Shown here: piece after piece, positions 44,629-53,697 of the stretch | Layout: each line of letters starts with the position of its first letter | How positions within the stretch are numbered: position 1 is the stretch's first letter | NCBI GenBank assembly: GCA_018702955.1 | Contig: JABJEK010000101.1 | Coordinates: 1-64,000 of the forward strand | From: Rhodospirillaceae bacterium | Lineage (GTDB): Bacteria > Pseudomonadota > Alphaproteobacteria > UBA6615 | Length of the DNA: 64,000 nt | Reading direction: 5' to 3' | Program-made: the position numbers and the translations under genes | Notes under the pieces: model-generated | The model's database searches: none | Told to the model about the DNA's origin: nothing | What the model saw: only the letters and a program-made list of their open reading frames with translations

Positions 44629-45714
44629 GGGCTTTCCTACAAAGATGCCGGCGTGGATATCGCGGCCGGCAACGCCCTCGTCGAGACCATCAAACCGTTG
44701 GCCGCGGCGACGCAACGCGCCGGGTCGGTCGACGGACTGGGTGGCTTCGGCGCCCTGTTCGACCCCAAGGCGGCCGGGTTCAAGGACCCCATCCTCGTCG
44801 CGGCGACCGATGGTGTCGGCACCAAGCTCAAGCTCGCCTTCGAAACGGGCCGGTTTGATACGCTCGGCATTGATCTGGTCGCGATGTGTGTCAACGATCT
44901 CGTCGTGCAAGGCGCGGAACCGCTCTTCTTTCTCGATTATTTCGCGACCGGCGGGCTCGACCCCGAGGTTGCGGCCGCGGTCGTGACGGGTATCGCGGAT
45001 GGCTGCAAGCAGGCCGGCTGCGCCCTGATCGGTGGCGAGACGGCCGAAATGCCGGGGCTCTATGCCAGCGGCGAGTTCGACCTGGCCGGTTTTTCCGTCG
45101 GCGCCATGGAACGCGGCACGGCATTCCCGCGGGCCGACCGCCCGATCGAGGCCGGCGACCTTGTGATCGGTCTCGCCTCCAGCGGTGTCCACTCGAACGG
45201 CTATTCCCTGGTGCGAAAAATTGTCGACCGCGCGGGCTGCAAACTGACCGACCCGGCACCATTCAATGCGGAACAGGAGCTCGGTGCCGCACTCCTCACC
45301 CCGACACGCATTTATGTGCGCACCTGTCTCGCCGTCACCGGCCTGCCCGCCCTCAAGGGGTTTGCCCACATCACCGGCGGCGGCCTGCTGGAGAATATTC
45401 CGCGCGCCCTGCCCGATGGCCTGGGCGCCACGCTCGACGGCACGTGCTGGGCCGCACCGCCCGTCTTCGAATGGCTTCGCCAGGCCGGCGGCGTCGACGA
45501 CATGGAGATGGCCCGGACATTCAACTGCGGCATCGGCATGATCGCGTTGGCCGGGTCAGACGGCGCCGAGGACATCGTCAACGCCCTCAACGCCGCCGGC
45601 GAGCAGGCAAGCGTCATTGGCGAGATTGTGCCCAATGATGACGGCGAGATCACGATTTCCGACATCGACGCGGCCTTCACCGGCACACACGTTACGGGCA
45701 GCGCGACAGAATGA
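44626..45714 (+). CDS. purM: Phosphoribosylformylglycinamidine cyclo-ligase (AIR synthetase)
   Basis: A protein of about 362 residues catalysing ATP-dependent closure of the aminoimidazole ring in purine synthesis. Conserved segments are [81 protein letters not shown] and [15 protein letters not shown]. The track starts at a GTG (44653), but the family-conserved SYKDAG lies upstream of it in frame. The best start is therefore a CTG with a well-placed AGGAG; an ATG-to-CTG sequencing error is the alternative. The stop overlaps purN (ATGA). Confidence 0.93.
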   Translation: MGLSYKDAGVDIAAGNALVETIKPLAAATQRAGSVDGLGGFGALFDPKAAGFKDPILVAATDGVGTKLKLAFETGRFDTLGIDLVAMCVNDLVVQGAEPLFFLDYFATGGLDPEVAAAVVTGIADGCKQAGCALIGGETAEMPGLYASGEFDLAGFSVGAMERGTAFPRADRPIEAGDLVIGLASSGVHSNGYSLVRKIVDRAGCKLTDPAPFNAEQELGAALLTPTRIYVRTCLAVTGLPALKGFAHITGGGLLENIPRALPDGLGATLDGTCWAAPPVFEWLRQAGGVDDMEMARTFNCGIGMIALAGSDGAEDIVNALNAAGEQASVIGEIVPNDDGEITISDIDAAFTGTHVTGSATE

Positions 45715-46364
45715 ATCGGCTAAAGATCGGCGTTCTGATTTCCGGCCGGGGCTCCAACCTGCAGGCGCTGATCGCCGCATGTGCCGCGCCCGATTTTCCG
45801 GCCGAGATCGTGCTGGTCGTTTCCAACAAGCCGGACGCCCAGGGTCTCGACCATGCCAGGGTGGCGGGAATAGACACCGCCGTGGTCGCGCATGGCGAAT
45901 ACCCGGATCGCGAAAGCTTCGACCGGGAAATCGACAGTCACCTCAAATCATCCGGCGCGGAACTTGTCTGCCTGGCCGGCTTCATGCGGCTTCTGTCGAG
46001 CTGGTTTGTCGAGGCATGGCGCGACCGGGTGGTCAATATTCACCCCTCGCTTCTGCCCGCCTTCAAGGGTGTCGACGCCCACGCACAGGCAATCGCGGCA
46101 GGCGTGCGGCTGAGCGGCTGCACCGTGCACATCGTGCGCCCGGAAATGGATGCCGGCCCGATCCTGGTTCAGGCGGCCGTGCCCGTCATGCCTGACGATG
46201 ATGAGGACGCGCTTGCCGCGCGCATCCTCGAGGCCGAACACACATGCTACCCGCTCGCGGTGCGGCTTCTGGCCGAGAATCGCGTGACAATCTTCGACGA
46301 AACCGCAGTCGTCGATATGGAGAATGTGGCCGCCGGACCGCTTATCCACCCACAACCCGGGTAG
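45711..46364 (+). CDS. purN: Phosphoribosylglycinamide formyltransferase
   Basis: A 217-residue GAR transformylase using 10-formyl-tetrahydrofolate. The N-terminal motif [20 protein letters not shown] binds the ribose phosphate. [69 protein letters not shown] contains the catalytic Asn-His-Asp set (NIHPSLLP, and D in EMDAGPI). Length is normal. The start overlaps the purM stop (ATGA), giving the common purM-purN pair for consecutive parts of the pathway. Confidence 0.96.
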   Translation: MNRLKIGVLISGRGSNLQALIAACAAPDFPAEIVLVVSNKPDAQGLDHARVAGIDTAVVAHGEYPDRESFDREIDSHLKSSGAELVCLAGFMRLLSSWFVEAWRDRVVNIHPSLLPAFKGVDAHAQAIAAGVRLSGCTVHIVRPEMDAGPILVQAAVPVMPDDDEDALAARILEAEHTCYPLAVRLLAENRVTIFDETAVVDMENVAAGPLIHPQPG

Positions 46365-46404
46365 CACGACATACGAATAATGCGAGACCGCGACGCCAAG
46401 GGCT

Positions 46405-46431
46405 TTGACGCCCCCGGCGGTCGCGTATAAA
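46405..46431 (+). promoter_or_regulatory. Sigma70-type promoter upstream of the small COX-IV-like gene
   Basis: TTGACG (46405-46410) and TATAAA (46426-46431) are 15 bases apart, slightly short of the ideal 17. They end 26 bases before the ATG of the 45-residue membrane protein gene. Confidence 0.45.
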
Positions 46432-46457
46432 ACTCACATCAAGGCTCAACCGGAAAC

Positions 46458-46595
46458 ATGCGAGTGCACATGTCCGACGAAATCATGGATCTCGACCGAC
46501 GCTGGAAAACCTGGGGTGGTTTTCTCAAGCTGATGGGTTACTCGGGGGCCGCCGTCGCGATCGCCCTGCTCATCATGTGGTGGACGATCATCTAA
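46458..46595 (+). CDS. Small single-TM protein, aa3-type cytochrome c oxidase subunit IV-like
   Basis: A 45-residue ORF (41 from the second ATG at 46470), too short for the track: MRVHMSDEIMDLDRRWKTWGGFLKLMGYSGAAVAIALLIMWWTII. A short polar N-terminus with W-x-x-F-x-K-L leads into one C-terminal transmembrane helix. This is the layout of the bacterial aa3 oxidase subunit IV family (COX4_pro_2), in which a TW.GF.KL motif precedes the helix. The oxidase genes themselves are not in the window, as is common for this subunit. A promoter precedes the gene and ndk converges on it. Confidence 0.6.
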   Translation: MRVHMSDEIMDLDRRWKTWGGFLKLMGYSGAAVAIALLIMWWTII

Positions 46596-46604
46596 CGACC
46601 TGCC

Positions 46605-46624
46605 CCACGCCTGATCGGGCGTGG
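46605..46624. terminator. Possible hairpin between the small membrane protein gene and ndk
   Basis: CCACGCC and GGCGTGG form a 7-bp stem around loop TGATCG in the 32-base gap between convergent stops. No U-run follows on either strand, so it is at best a weak terminator or a 3'-end stabiliser. Confidence 0.35.
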
Positions 46625-46627
46625 TGA

Positions 46628-47050
46628 TCAGCCGACGATCTCTTTCTCGTCAAAGAAGAAGGCGATTTCTTCCGCTGCGGTCTCGGGCGCGTCCGAGCCA
46701 TGCACGGAGTTTGCCTCGATCGATTCCGCGAATTCCTTGCGGATCGTGCCGTCTGCCGCGTCAGCTGGGTTGGTGGCGCCCATGATCTCGCGATTGCGCG
46801 CGATGGCATCTTCGCCTTCCAGCACCTGCACGACCACCGGTCCCGACGTCATGAACGCGACCAGGTCGTTGAAGAACGGACGTTCGCGATGGACCCCGTA
46901 GAAGGATTCGGCCTGTTCGCGGCTGAGGTGAATGCGGCGCTGCGCCACAACACGCAATCCGGCGTCCTCGAACTTGGCAATGATCTTGCCGGTGAGGTTC
47001 CGCTTCGTCGCGTCGGGTTTGATGATCGAGAACGTGCGCTCGAGGGCCAT
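46628..47050 (-). CDS. ndk: Nucleoside diphosphate kinase
   Basis: A 140-residue NDK that passes gamma-phosphate from ATP to other NDPs through a phosphohistidine. The sequence is fully conserved: [35 protein letters not shown] at the N-terminus and the active-site segment [23 protein letters not shown] with His117. [29 protein letters not shown] lies between. Length is typical. It is transcribed alone towards the small COX-IV-like gene, about 107 bases upstream of the holC 3' end. Confidence 0.97.
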   Translation of the reverse strand: MALERTFSIIKPDATKRNLTGKIIAKFEDAGLRVVAQRRIHLSREQAESFYGVHRERPFFNDLVAFMTSGPVVVQVLEGEDAIARNREIMGATNPADAADGTIRKEFAESIEANSVHGSDAPETAAEEIAFFFDEKEIVG

Positions 47051-47157
47051 GGATTTGCTCCGGTCTGGAATGGAATTGAGGGCGCCTTATATCCAGCGCA
47101 GGCGGCGCCGACAAGGCACCGATCGCCGCGCGGATATTCCCGGCATCAATAATTGAA

Positions 47158-47616
47158 CTAACCGGACGCCTTTTGCTCCCAGCCACCGCGTTCGGTTTGC
47201 TGCCAATAGGTCAGATCGTGCCCGGCATCCTTGTAAACCTGCCAACGCGCACGCGCCGCATTCACGACCGCATCGTCGCGCCCGTCAAACAGTTCGCAAA
47301 CGAGGTCAAAACCCCCGGGATCCGCGGACTGGGCGCCGTCCGCCAGAAACAGGACCCGCGCGTCATTGGGGTTTTCATCCTGATCCGTCAGCCACACCGG
47401 CTGCAACGCGGCATGCCCGTCGGCCTTGCTGCCATGCGGCAGGAAAACACGGTCATTGTACGTCCAGAGATGCGCGTTCAGGTCTTCAACCCGTTCGGGT
47501 GAACCCGCGATTACGATCGCGCGGCGTCCATCGCGCACGACGGTCCGCTCAAGCATGACGGGCAACACCTCTTCGAGGGTACGGCGCGTCAAATGATAGA
47601 AGCGGATTTCCGTCAC
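47158..47616 (-). CDS. holC: DNA polymerase III subunit chi
   Basis: A protein of about 152 residues. I start at the GTG giving (M)TEIRFYHLTRRTLEEVLPVMLERTV, because HolC proteins begin directly with this strand; the track ORF extends into the pepA end. Further family features are RAIVIAGSPERVEDLNAHLWTYNDRVFLPHGSKADGHAALQPVWLTDQDENPNDARVLFLADGA. Chi links the clamp loader to SSB at the replication fork. It lies 13 bases downstream of pepA on the same strand, a common pepA-holC pair. Confidence 0.9.
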   Translation of the reverse strand: MTEIRFYHLTRRTLEEVLPVMLERTVVRDGRRAIVIAGSPERVEDLNAHLWTYNDRVFLPHGSKADGHAALQPVWLTDQDENPNDARVLFLADGAQSADPGGFDLVCELFDGRDDAVVNAARARWQVYKDAGHDLTYWQQTERGGWEQKASG

Positions 47617-47629
47617 GTCGTGATCAGAC

Positions 47630-49120
47630 CTATTTTTCGTAATGGTCGCGAACGAACTGATCGAGCGTGCGCACCGCAAATCCGGTGGCACCGCGTGCCA
47701 TCAGCGGCTGTTCCTTGTCCGACCAAGCGACACCCGCGATATCCATATGCGCCCAGGGCACATCATTGGCGTAGCGCTGCAGGAACTGCGCCGCGGTGAT
47801 GCTGCCGCCCCAGCGCGGCCCGACATTCTTCATATCGGCGCGCGGCGTGTTGATTTGGCGGTCGAAGGCATCGTCGAGCGGCATGCGCCAGACTTTCTCA
47901 CCGACCTCCTTACTCGAAGATACGATGCGTTCCGCCAGGCCATCGTCATTGGCGTATAGGCCACCATATTCGCGGCCGAGCGCCACCATGATCGCGCCCG
48001 TCAGGGTCGCGAAGTCGATCATCACGTCCGGCTTGAAGCGCTTTTGCGTGTACCAGAGCGCGTCCGCCAGAACGAGCCGTCCTTCGGCGTCGGTGTTGAT
48101 CACCTCGATCGTCTGACCCGACATCGAAGTCACAATATCGCCCGGCCGCTGGGCATTGCCGTCGGGCATATTCTCGACCAGACCAACGACGCCGATCACA
48201 TTCGCCTTGGCCTTCCGGCCCGCGATGGCGCGCATGGCGCCAATGACCGTCCCCGCGCCGCCCATATCCCAGATCATGTCTTCCATACCGCCCGCCGGCT
48301 TGATCGAGATGCCGCCAGTGTCGAAGGTGACGCCCTTGCCGATGAAGGATACGGTCTTGGCATCCTTGCCGCCGCCGTTCCAGCGCATCACCACGAGTTG
48401 GGATTCGCGAACGCTGCCCTGCCCCACAGCCAGTAACGCGTTCATCCCCAGCTTGCGCATCTGCGCTTCACCCAGCACTTCGACCTTGACGCCGAGCTTG
48501 GTCAGCTTGCGACACTGCGCCGCCATCCATTTGGGTGATTTCACATTGCTCGGCTCCGACACGAGATCTCGCGCCATGTCGACACCGTCGGCCACCGGAG
48601 CAAGCACCGCGTAGCGCCGGCGTGCATCCGTCGCACCCTTCACCATGATTTGAAGACGCGACAGCTTGCTGGAAGCGCTGCGTCCCTTCGAACCGGTCAG
48701 GTATTTGTCATATTTGTAGGAACGCAAACGCGCGCCGATCGCGATACTCGCTGCCAGTTCACCGCCGCGCGCCTTCGCACCCGTCATTTCCGCGATGATG
48801 GTCGCCGCGCTACCCGATACGGCGCCGATGGCTTTGTAGATCTGAGCGCCTATTTCCTGAGCACGCAGCGCGTCCACGTCCTTGGCATTGCCGGCACCGA
48901 TCAGCAAAATCGTTGCCTTTTCGCGGCCCTGAGGCGCGAGAACAGACAAACTTTCGCCCTTCTTTCCCGCGAAACTCGCTGCTTTCAGGGCTCGCGTCAG
49001 AGCGCCCTTCGTCGCCTTGTCGACAACCTTGGCGCTGGCGCCCAGTCGCGCATCCGCACCGACCAGAAACACAAGGAGGCCGCTCGTGGGAAGCTTCGGT
49101 TCGGCGAACGAAATTTTCAT
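47630..49120 (-). CDS. pepA: Leucyl aminopeptidase (M17)
   Basis: A 496-residue hexameric di-metal aminopeptidase. I use the ATG at MKISFAEPKLPTSGLLVFLVG; the track start is 14 codons earlier without support. The catalytic domain shows ISFIGKGVTFDTGGISIKPAGGMEDMIWDMGGAG (metal and lysine ligands), the family signature NTDAEGRLVLADALWY, and FATLTGAIMVALGREYGG. The N-terminal macro-like domain is rather degenerate but of normal size. It is divergent from lptF, with 225 bases between them, and precedes holC. Confidence 0.95.
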   Translation of the reverse strand: MKISFAEPKLPTSGLLVFLVGADARLGASAKVVDKATKGALTRALKAASFAGKKGESLSVLAPQGREKATILLIGAGNAKDVDALRAQEIGAQIYKAIGAVSGSAATIIAEMTGAKARGGELAASIAIGARLRSYKYDKYLTGSKGRSASSKLSRLQIMVKGATDARRRYAVLAPVADGVDMARDLVSEPSNVKSPKWMAAQCRKLTKLGVKVEVLGEAQMRKLGMNALLAVGQGSVRESQLVVMRWNGGGKDAKTVSFIGKGVTFDTGGISIKPAGGMEDMIWDMGGAGTVIGAMRAIAGRKAKANVIGVVGLVENMPDGNAQRPGDIVTSMSGQTIEVINTDAEGRLVLADALWYTQKRFKPDVMIDFATLTGAIMVALGREYGGLYANDDGLAERIVSSSKEVGEKVWRMPLDDAFDRQINTPRADMKNVGPRWGGSITAAQFLQRYANDVPWAHMDIAGVAWSDKEQPLMARGATGFAVRTLDQFVRDHYEK

Positions 49121-49310
49121 GACGATCCATTCCATAAATATGCAGGACACAGGCTGCGACACGCCGTCGAAAGCCTATCGAGATTTAGAGTACGCACGAA
49201 CCGGGCGCAAGACATGCGCCGCCACAGCCGCAAGTGTTTTTCCCGGCCGAACGATCTGTTACAAACAATCCGACAGGCAGGTCTTTGTTTTACGAATCAG
49301 CAACTTGAGA

Positions 49311-49330
49311 GACGTTTCCGGGGAAACGTC
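49311..49330. promoter_or_regulatory. Perfect inverted repeat in the lptF leader
   Basis: GACGTTTCCGGGGAAACGTC (9-base arms, 2-base centre) ends 15 bases before the lptF ATG and just ahead of the GGGAG ribosome-binding site. It could be an operator or a hairpin that affects ribosome access for the lptFGD-surA-rsmA operon. The remaining upstream DNA (49121-49310) shows no gene. Confidence 0.55.
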
Positions 49331-49345
49331 AAACCGGGAGCATCC

Positions 49346-50455
49346 ATGACGTCGATCAGCGGATACATATTCCGGCAACTGGCATTTGCCACGCTGTTCG
49401 TTGCCGGCGCACTCATCTTACTGATTTCGCTGTTCGGCTCCCTCAGGCTGATCGACTTCATCGTCAATCGCGGCCTGCCGATCGCGGTTCTGTTCGAGAT
49501 GACCGCGCTCAACTTGCCAAAATTCATGGCCGTTGTGCTGCCGATCGCGATCTTCGCCGCGATTCTTGTGGTCTACAACAAACTCACGAACGACAGCGAA
49601 CTGGTCGTCATGCGCGCTGCCGGGGTCGGCCAGGTGTCTTTGGCACGGCCGGGTTTGATGCTCGGCGTTCTGGGCGTTCTCATCGGGTACGCCCTGCAGC
49701 TTTATCTGGTTCCCGCCTCTACCCATGCCTTCAAACTGCAGCAATTCAACTATCGCAACAGTTACGGGAGTGTTTTGCTTCAGGAGCAACGCTTCAACAC
49801 GCCGGTCAACGGTTTAACCATCTACGTCCGTGAACGTTCCGGCGAGGGTGAGTTACGCGGCATATTTGCGCATGATTCCCGAGACCCCGAACGCCCGGTC
49901 ACTTACACAGCAGAGCGCGGCACCGCGAGCCAGACAGGCCAGGGAACCCGGGTGGTTCTGTTCAATGGCAGCCAGCAAGAAGTGGATCGGGAGTCAGGGC
50001 GCCTGACCCTGTTCAATTTCGACCAGTATTCGCTCGACCTCAGCCTCCTCAGCCAGGATGTTTCCACCCGCTGGCGGGAGCCGGAGGAACGCTTTCTGGA
50101 TTCGCTCCTATGGCCGGGAGACGGGCTCCACGACCGCACTTATTCCGCCCAACTGATTGCCGAGGGCCATCGACGCCTTACCAGCCCGCTCCACATCCTC
50201 GCCTTCGCCGCCGTCGCCATGGCGGTTTTGTTATCCGGAGACCTGAATCGGCGAGGCCAGACCGGCCGCATATTGCTCGCCATTGCGTTGATTTTCGCTA
50301 TTCAGGTCGCGGCACTCGGATTGTTCAACGTGTCGCGGCGATCTCTGGCGATCGTTCCCTTCAGCTATGGCCTGCCGCTGGGCGCCATCGCACTGTCGGT
50401 CTATTGGCTGGTGCGCAACCCTCGCCGCCGCTCCGTCGCGACCGCAGATGCCTAG
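49346..50455 (+). CDS. lptF: LPS export ABC transporter permease LptF
   Basis: A 369-residue inner-membrane permease of the LptB2FG extractor that lifts LPS from the inner membrane. The start MTSISGYIFRQLAFATLFVAGALILLISLFGSLRLIDFIVNRG has GGGAG upstream. Three N-terminal TMs include NDSELVVMRAAGVGQVSLARPG, the coupling segment shared by LptF/LptG. A periplasmic beta-jellyroll (about residues 135-260) follows, then three C-terminal TMs. The 601-codon track ORF is antisense to pepA upstream of this ATG. lptG follows after 12 bases. Confidence 0.94.
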   Translation: MTSISGYIFRQLAFATLFVAGALILLISLFGSLRLIDFIVNRGLPIAVLFEMTALNLPKFMAVVLPIAIFAAILVVYNKLTNDSELVVMRAAGVGQVSLARPGLMLGVLGVLIGYALQLYLVPASTHAFKLQQFNYRNSYGSVLLQEQRFNTPVNGLTIYVRERSGEGELRGIFAHDSRDPERPVTYTAERGTASQTGQGTRVVLFNGSQQEVDRESGRLTLFNFDQYSLDLSLLSQDVSTRWREPEERFLDSLLWPGDGLHDRTYSAQLIAEGHRRLTSPLHILAFAAVAMAVLLSGDLNRRGQTGRILLAIALIFAIQVAALGLFNVSRRSLAIVPFSYGLPLGAIALSVYWLVRNPRRRSVATADA

Positions 50456-50467
50456 GCCGCCACGCCC

Positions 50468-51568
50468 GTGATCGCTTCGCGCACCATATCCTTTTATATC
50501 CTGCGCCAGTTCCTGATCTGGTTCGTGATCATGTTCGCCACGATTGTCGCGGTGATCATGCTTATCGATGCCGTCGAGCTGTTGCGTCGAGGCAGCGGAC
50601 GCGACGAGGCAACATTCAGCGTCATCACCAGCATGGCGCTACTGCGCACGCCTTTCCTCGCCCAGGAAGCCGTGCCTTTCGCGGTCATGTTCGGCGGCAT
50701 ATTCACGTTTCTGCGCCTGACCCGAAACCACGAACTCGTTGTCCTGCGTGCCGCCGGGGTTTCCGTTTGGCAGTTTCTGACACCGGCCCTGATCGCCGCG
50801 GTCGCGCTCGGCATCATCAACATCTCCGTCATCAACCCCCTTTCTGCTGTCTTGCTGTCTCAATTCGAAGAGCTCGAGGGTAGATATTTCACGGGCCGGT
50901 CCTCGCTTCTGGCTGTCTCGGCGGAGGGCATATGGCTTCGTCAGAACAGCAATGAAGGCGCTGGTCAGACGGTTATTCATGCTGAACGGGTCCAACCCGA
51001 CGAACTCAGGCTGGAAAAGGTCATCGTCTTCCAGTTCGCCGACGACGATAAATTTACGGGCCGGATCGACGCCGAAAGCGCCTTGTTGTTGAACGGGCGG
51101 TGGGAATTGTCCGAGGCATGGCTCACCCGGCCCGGGCGCGCAGGCGTCTTCGTCGCCAAGCAGGAGCTCGCGACCGATCTGACGCCCGACAAAATCCAGG
51201 AAAGCTTCGCAAGCCCCGATACCGTGGCGTTGTGGAATCTGCCCCGGTTCATAAGGGTGCTCGAAGAAACCGGTTTCTCGCCGGTCGCACACCAGCTCCA
51301 GTTCCACGCCCTCCTGGCCGAACCTTTCCTGCTGGCGGCGATGGTGCTGATCGCTGCCGTATTCTCTCTCCGGCTTACCCGGCGCGGCGGCACAATTGTC
51401 CTGGTCGGTGCTGGTGTGCTGGCCGGGTTTTTCTTGTTCCTTCTTACAAACGTCATCCAGGCGCTCGGCCTGGGTGCCAGTGTGCCGGTGATCCTCGCGG
51501 CCTGGACCCCGGCTGGCGTCAGCATGTTGGTTGGCATTACATTCCTTCTCCATCAGGAAGACGGATGA
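50468..51568 (+). CDS. lptG: LPS export ABC transporter permease LptG
   Basis: A 366-residue partner of LptF with the same layout: N-terminal TMs (ILRQFLIWFVIMFATIVAVIMLIDAVELLRR), the coupling helix RNHELVVLRAAGVSVWQFLTPA, a periplasmic jellyroll that hands LPS to LptC/LptA, and C-terminal TMs ending GVSMLVGITFLLHQEDG. The start codon is GTG. The stop overlaps the lptD start (ATGATG). LptF and LptG resemble each other along their whole length, as expected of paralogues that form the heterodimer. Confidence 0.94.
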   Translation: MIASRTISFYILRQFLIWFVIMFATIVAVIMLIDAVELLRRGSGRDEATFSVITSMALLRTPFLAQEAVPFAVMFGGIFTFLRLTRNHELVVLRAAGVSVWQFLTPALIAAVALGIINISVINPLSAVLLSQFEELEGRYFTGRSSLLAVSAEGIWLRQNSNEGAGQTVIHAERVQPDELRLEKVIVFQFADDDKFTGRIDAESALLLNGRWELSEAWLTRPGRAGVFVAKQELATDLTPDKIQESFASPDTVALWNLPRFIRVLEETGFSPVAHQLQFHALLAEPFLLAAMVLIAAVFSLRLTRRGGTIVLVGAGVLAGFFLFLLTNVIQALGLGASVPVILAAWTPAGVSMLVGITFLLHQEDG

Positions 51569-53697
51569 TGTCGGTGCGCACGCTCACAATTGTATTGGCT
51601 CTGTTTTTTGTGTCGCTGAGCGGCCCGGCGGCCTTCGGGCAACAGGCGAATTCCGAGCAACCGGTTTTGATGACGGCCGACGACCTGTCGTTTGACGAGG
51701 ACCTCGGAACGGCGACGGCACGTGGCAATGTGGAAATCGTCCAGGGCGAACGAATTCTGACGGCTGACGCCGTCACCTATAACCAGCGTGACGATATCGT
51801 CACCGCGACCGGTAACGTGGTGTTGCTCGAGCCGACGGGCGAAGTGTTGTTCGCGGAATTCGCAGAACTAACCTCCGACATGCGCGAAGGTTTCCTACGC
51901 GGATTTCGGATGCTTCTGACTGACGATTCCCGCCTCGCAGCCGTCAGCGCACAACGCCGCGGCGGGGTCGAGACCGAGCTCACACGCGCCGTCTATTCCC
52001 CATGCCGCAACTGCCTTGGGTTTGATGAAGAGCCCCTTTGGCAGATCAAGGCGCGCCGCGTCGTACATGACGCCGATGCCCAGGAAGTCATCTATCGTGA
52101 TGCAACGCTGGAATTACTCGGCTTTCCCGTCGCCTACACACCTTATCTCAGCCACCCGGACCCGACTGTCGAACGCAAATCGGGCATCCTGACACCGACT
52201 TTCGGGGTCTCAAGCCTCCTGGGCTCATCCATTCAGGTTCCGTATTTCTGGGCGATCTCGAATGAAAGCGACCTGACATTCGACCCCATTCTGTCGACCG
52301 ACCAACTTCCAGTGGTGACCGGTGAATACCGACAGCGGTTCGCCGATGGAGAGAACCGCACGCGCCTCTCATTTACCAACGATGATGCCCAAACCGGCGA
52401 AGACCGGTTCCGCGGTCACATCGATTCCGAGACACGGTTCTCGATTGACGAACTCTGGCGCTGGGGCGCGGATATACGCCTCGCCAGCGACGACACATAT
52501 CTCGGACGTTACGGCTTCAAGCGCGACGACACCCTCACCAATCGGCTGTATGTCGAAGGCTTCGGGTCACGCTCCTATGCCGTCGCCGAAGCCCTTTATT
52601 TCCAGGGCCTCCGCGACCAAGATATCCAGAAAGAAACCCCAATCGTCGCCCCGAATCTCAACTACAGCTACATCAGCCCACCCGGCAGCTTCGGTGGCAT
52701 GACGACGCTTGATGCGAATGTGCGCGCCCTCACCCGCGAGGAAGGTGCGTCGAGCCAACGGATCAGCCTGATCCCCGGCTGGCAAATATCCCACACCGAC
52801 AGTTTGGGCTCGATCACCAGTTTTCGGACCTCGATCCAGGGCGACCTGTATAACGTCGACGATGTCGAGACCAACGACGGCCGGGAAAGTGCCGTGGTCG
52901 GGCGCATTTTCCCCCAGGCCGTCGTGAGCTGGCGATACCCATGGGTTCGACGATCTGGTCCGAACAGCCAGATATTTGAGCCCCTCCTGGCGCTCGTCGT
53001 CGCACCGAACGGCGGCAACCCCGAGAAGATTCCCGACGAAGACAGTCAGAGCATAGCCTTCGACGAAACCAATCTGTTCGACCCCAACCGATTTTCCGGC
53101 ACAGACCGCGTCGAGGGTGGCCAGCGTGTCGTCTACGGTATCCGCACCGGCGTCTTTGGTGAATTGGGCGGCGCCTCCACACTGACGGTCGGTCAATCCA
53201 TCCGGTTCCGCGAATCGAGCCCGTTCCCTTCCGGCACCGGACTGGAGGATCAGATATCCGATATTGTCGCAAACCTGCAGATCACACCCAACCGGTTCAT
53301 GAACCTGCTCTACAAGACGCGGTTCGATCATGATTCTCTCCGCGCCCGGCGCACGGAAATAGCCGCTTCCATCGGACCACCTGCTCTGAAGGCCGATCTC
53401 AACTATGTATTTTTCGACCGCACGAGCGGGTTCTCCGATCGCGAAGAAATCACGGCATCACTGAAGTCCAAACTGACCGAGCAATGGTCGGCACAGGTGC
53501 AAACGCAGCGCGATCTCACAGCCGAGGGCGGAACGCTTTCCTATGGCGCATCGCTTGTCTACGAGTGCGATTGCATGGATTTCGAGTTAGTATACGGCCG
53601 CACATTCACAAGCGATCGGGACATTCCGCGAGTTGAATCGCTGTTGTTCCGGGTCACGTTCAAAAGCCTTGGCCAGATTGGGACTTCGGTCTTGTAG
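51565..53697 (+). CDS. lptD: LPS-assembly protein LptD
   Basis: A 710-residue outer-membrane translocon that inserts LPS into the outer leaflet with LptE. The start is one of two adjacent ATGs overlapping the lptG stop (MMSVRTLTIVLALFFVSLSGPAAFG, signal peptide). An OstA/LptA-like jellyroll (VLMTADDLSFDEDLGTATARGNVEIVQGERILTADAVTYNQRDDIVTATGNV) precedes the beta-barrel. Cysteines in YSPCRNCLGF and near the C-terminus in YECDCMDFEL fit the disulfide pairs required for LptD maturation. The 865-codon track ORF extends backwards into lptG and is not real there. Confidence 0.93.
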   Translation: MMSVRTLTIVLALFFVSLSGPAAFGQQANSEQPVLMTADDLSFDEDLGTATARGNVEIVQGERILTADAVTYNQRDDIVTATGNVVLLEPTGEVLFAEFAELTSDMREGFLRGFRMLLTDDSRLAAVSAQRRGGVETELTRAVYSPCRNCLGFDEEPLWQIKARRVVHDADAQEVIYRDATLELLGFPVAYTPYLSHPDPTVERKSGILTPTFGVSSLLGSSIQVPYFWAISNESDLTFDPILSTDQLPVVTGEYRQRFADGENRTRLSFTNDDAQTGEDRFRGHIDSETRFSIDELWRWGADIRLASDDTYLGRYGFKRDDTLTNRLYVEGFGSRSYAVAEALYFQGLRDQDIQKETPIVAPNLNYSYISPPGSFGGMTTLDANVRALTREEGASSQRISLIPGWQISHTDSLGSITSFRTSIQGDLYNVDDVETNDGRESAVVGRIFPQAVVSWRYPWVRRSGPNSQIFEPLLALVVAPNGGNPEKIPDEDSQSIAFDETNLFDPNRFSGTDRVEGGQRVVYGIRTGVFGELGGASTLTVGQSIRFRESSPFPSGTGLEDQISDIVANLQITPNRFMNLLYKTRFDHDSLRARRTEIAASIGPPALKADLNYVFFDRTSGFSDREEITASLKSKLTEQWSAQVQTQRDLTAEGGTLSYGASLVYECDCMDFELVYGRTFTSDRDIPRVESLLFRVTFKSLGQIGTSVL

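Noticed and set aside
48650-49345. Upstream part of the 601-codon ORF containing lptF
   Set aside because: It is antisense to pepA; the lptF family start with a ribosome-binding site is at 49346.
51100-51564. Upstream part of the 865-codon ORF containing lptD
   Set aside because: It is a +1-frame reading of lptG; the LptD signal peptide begins at 51565/51568.
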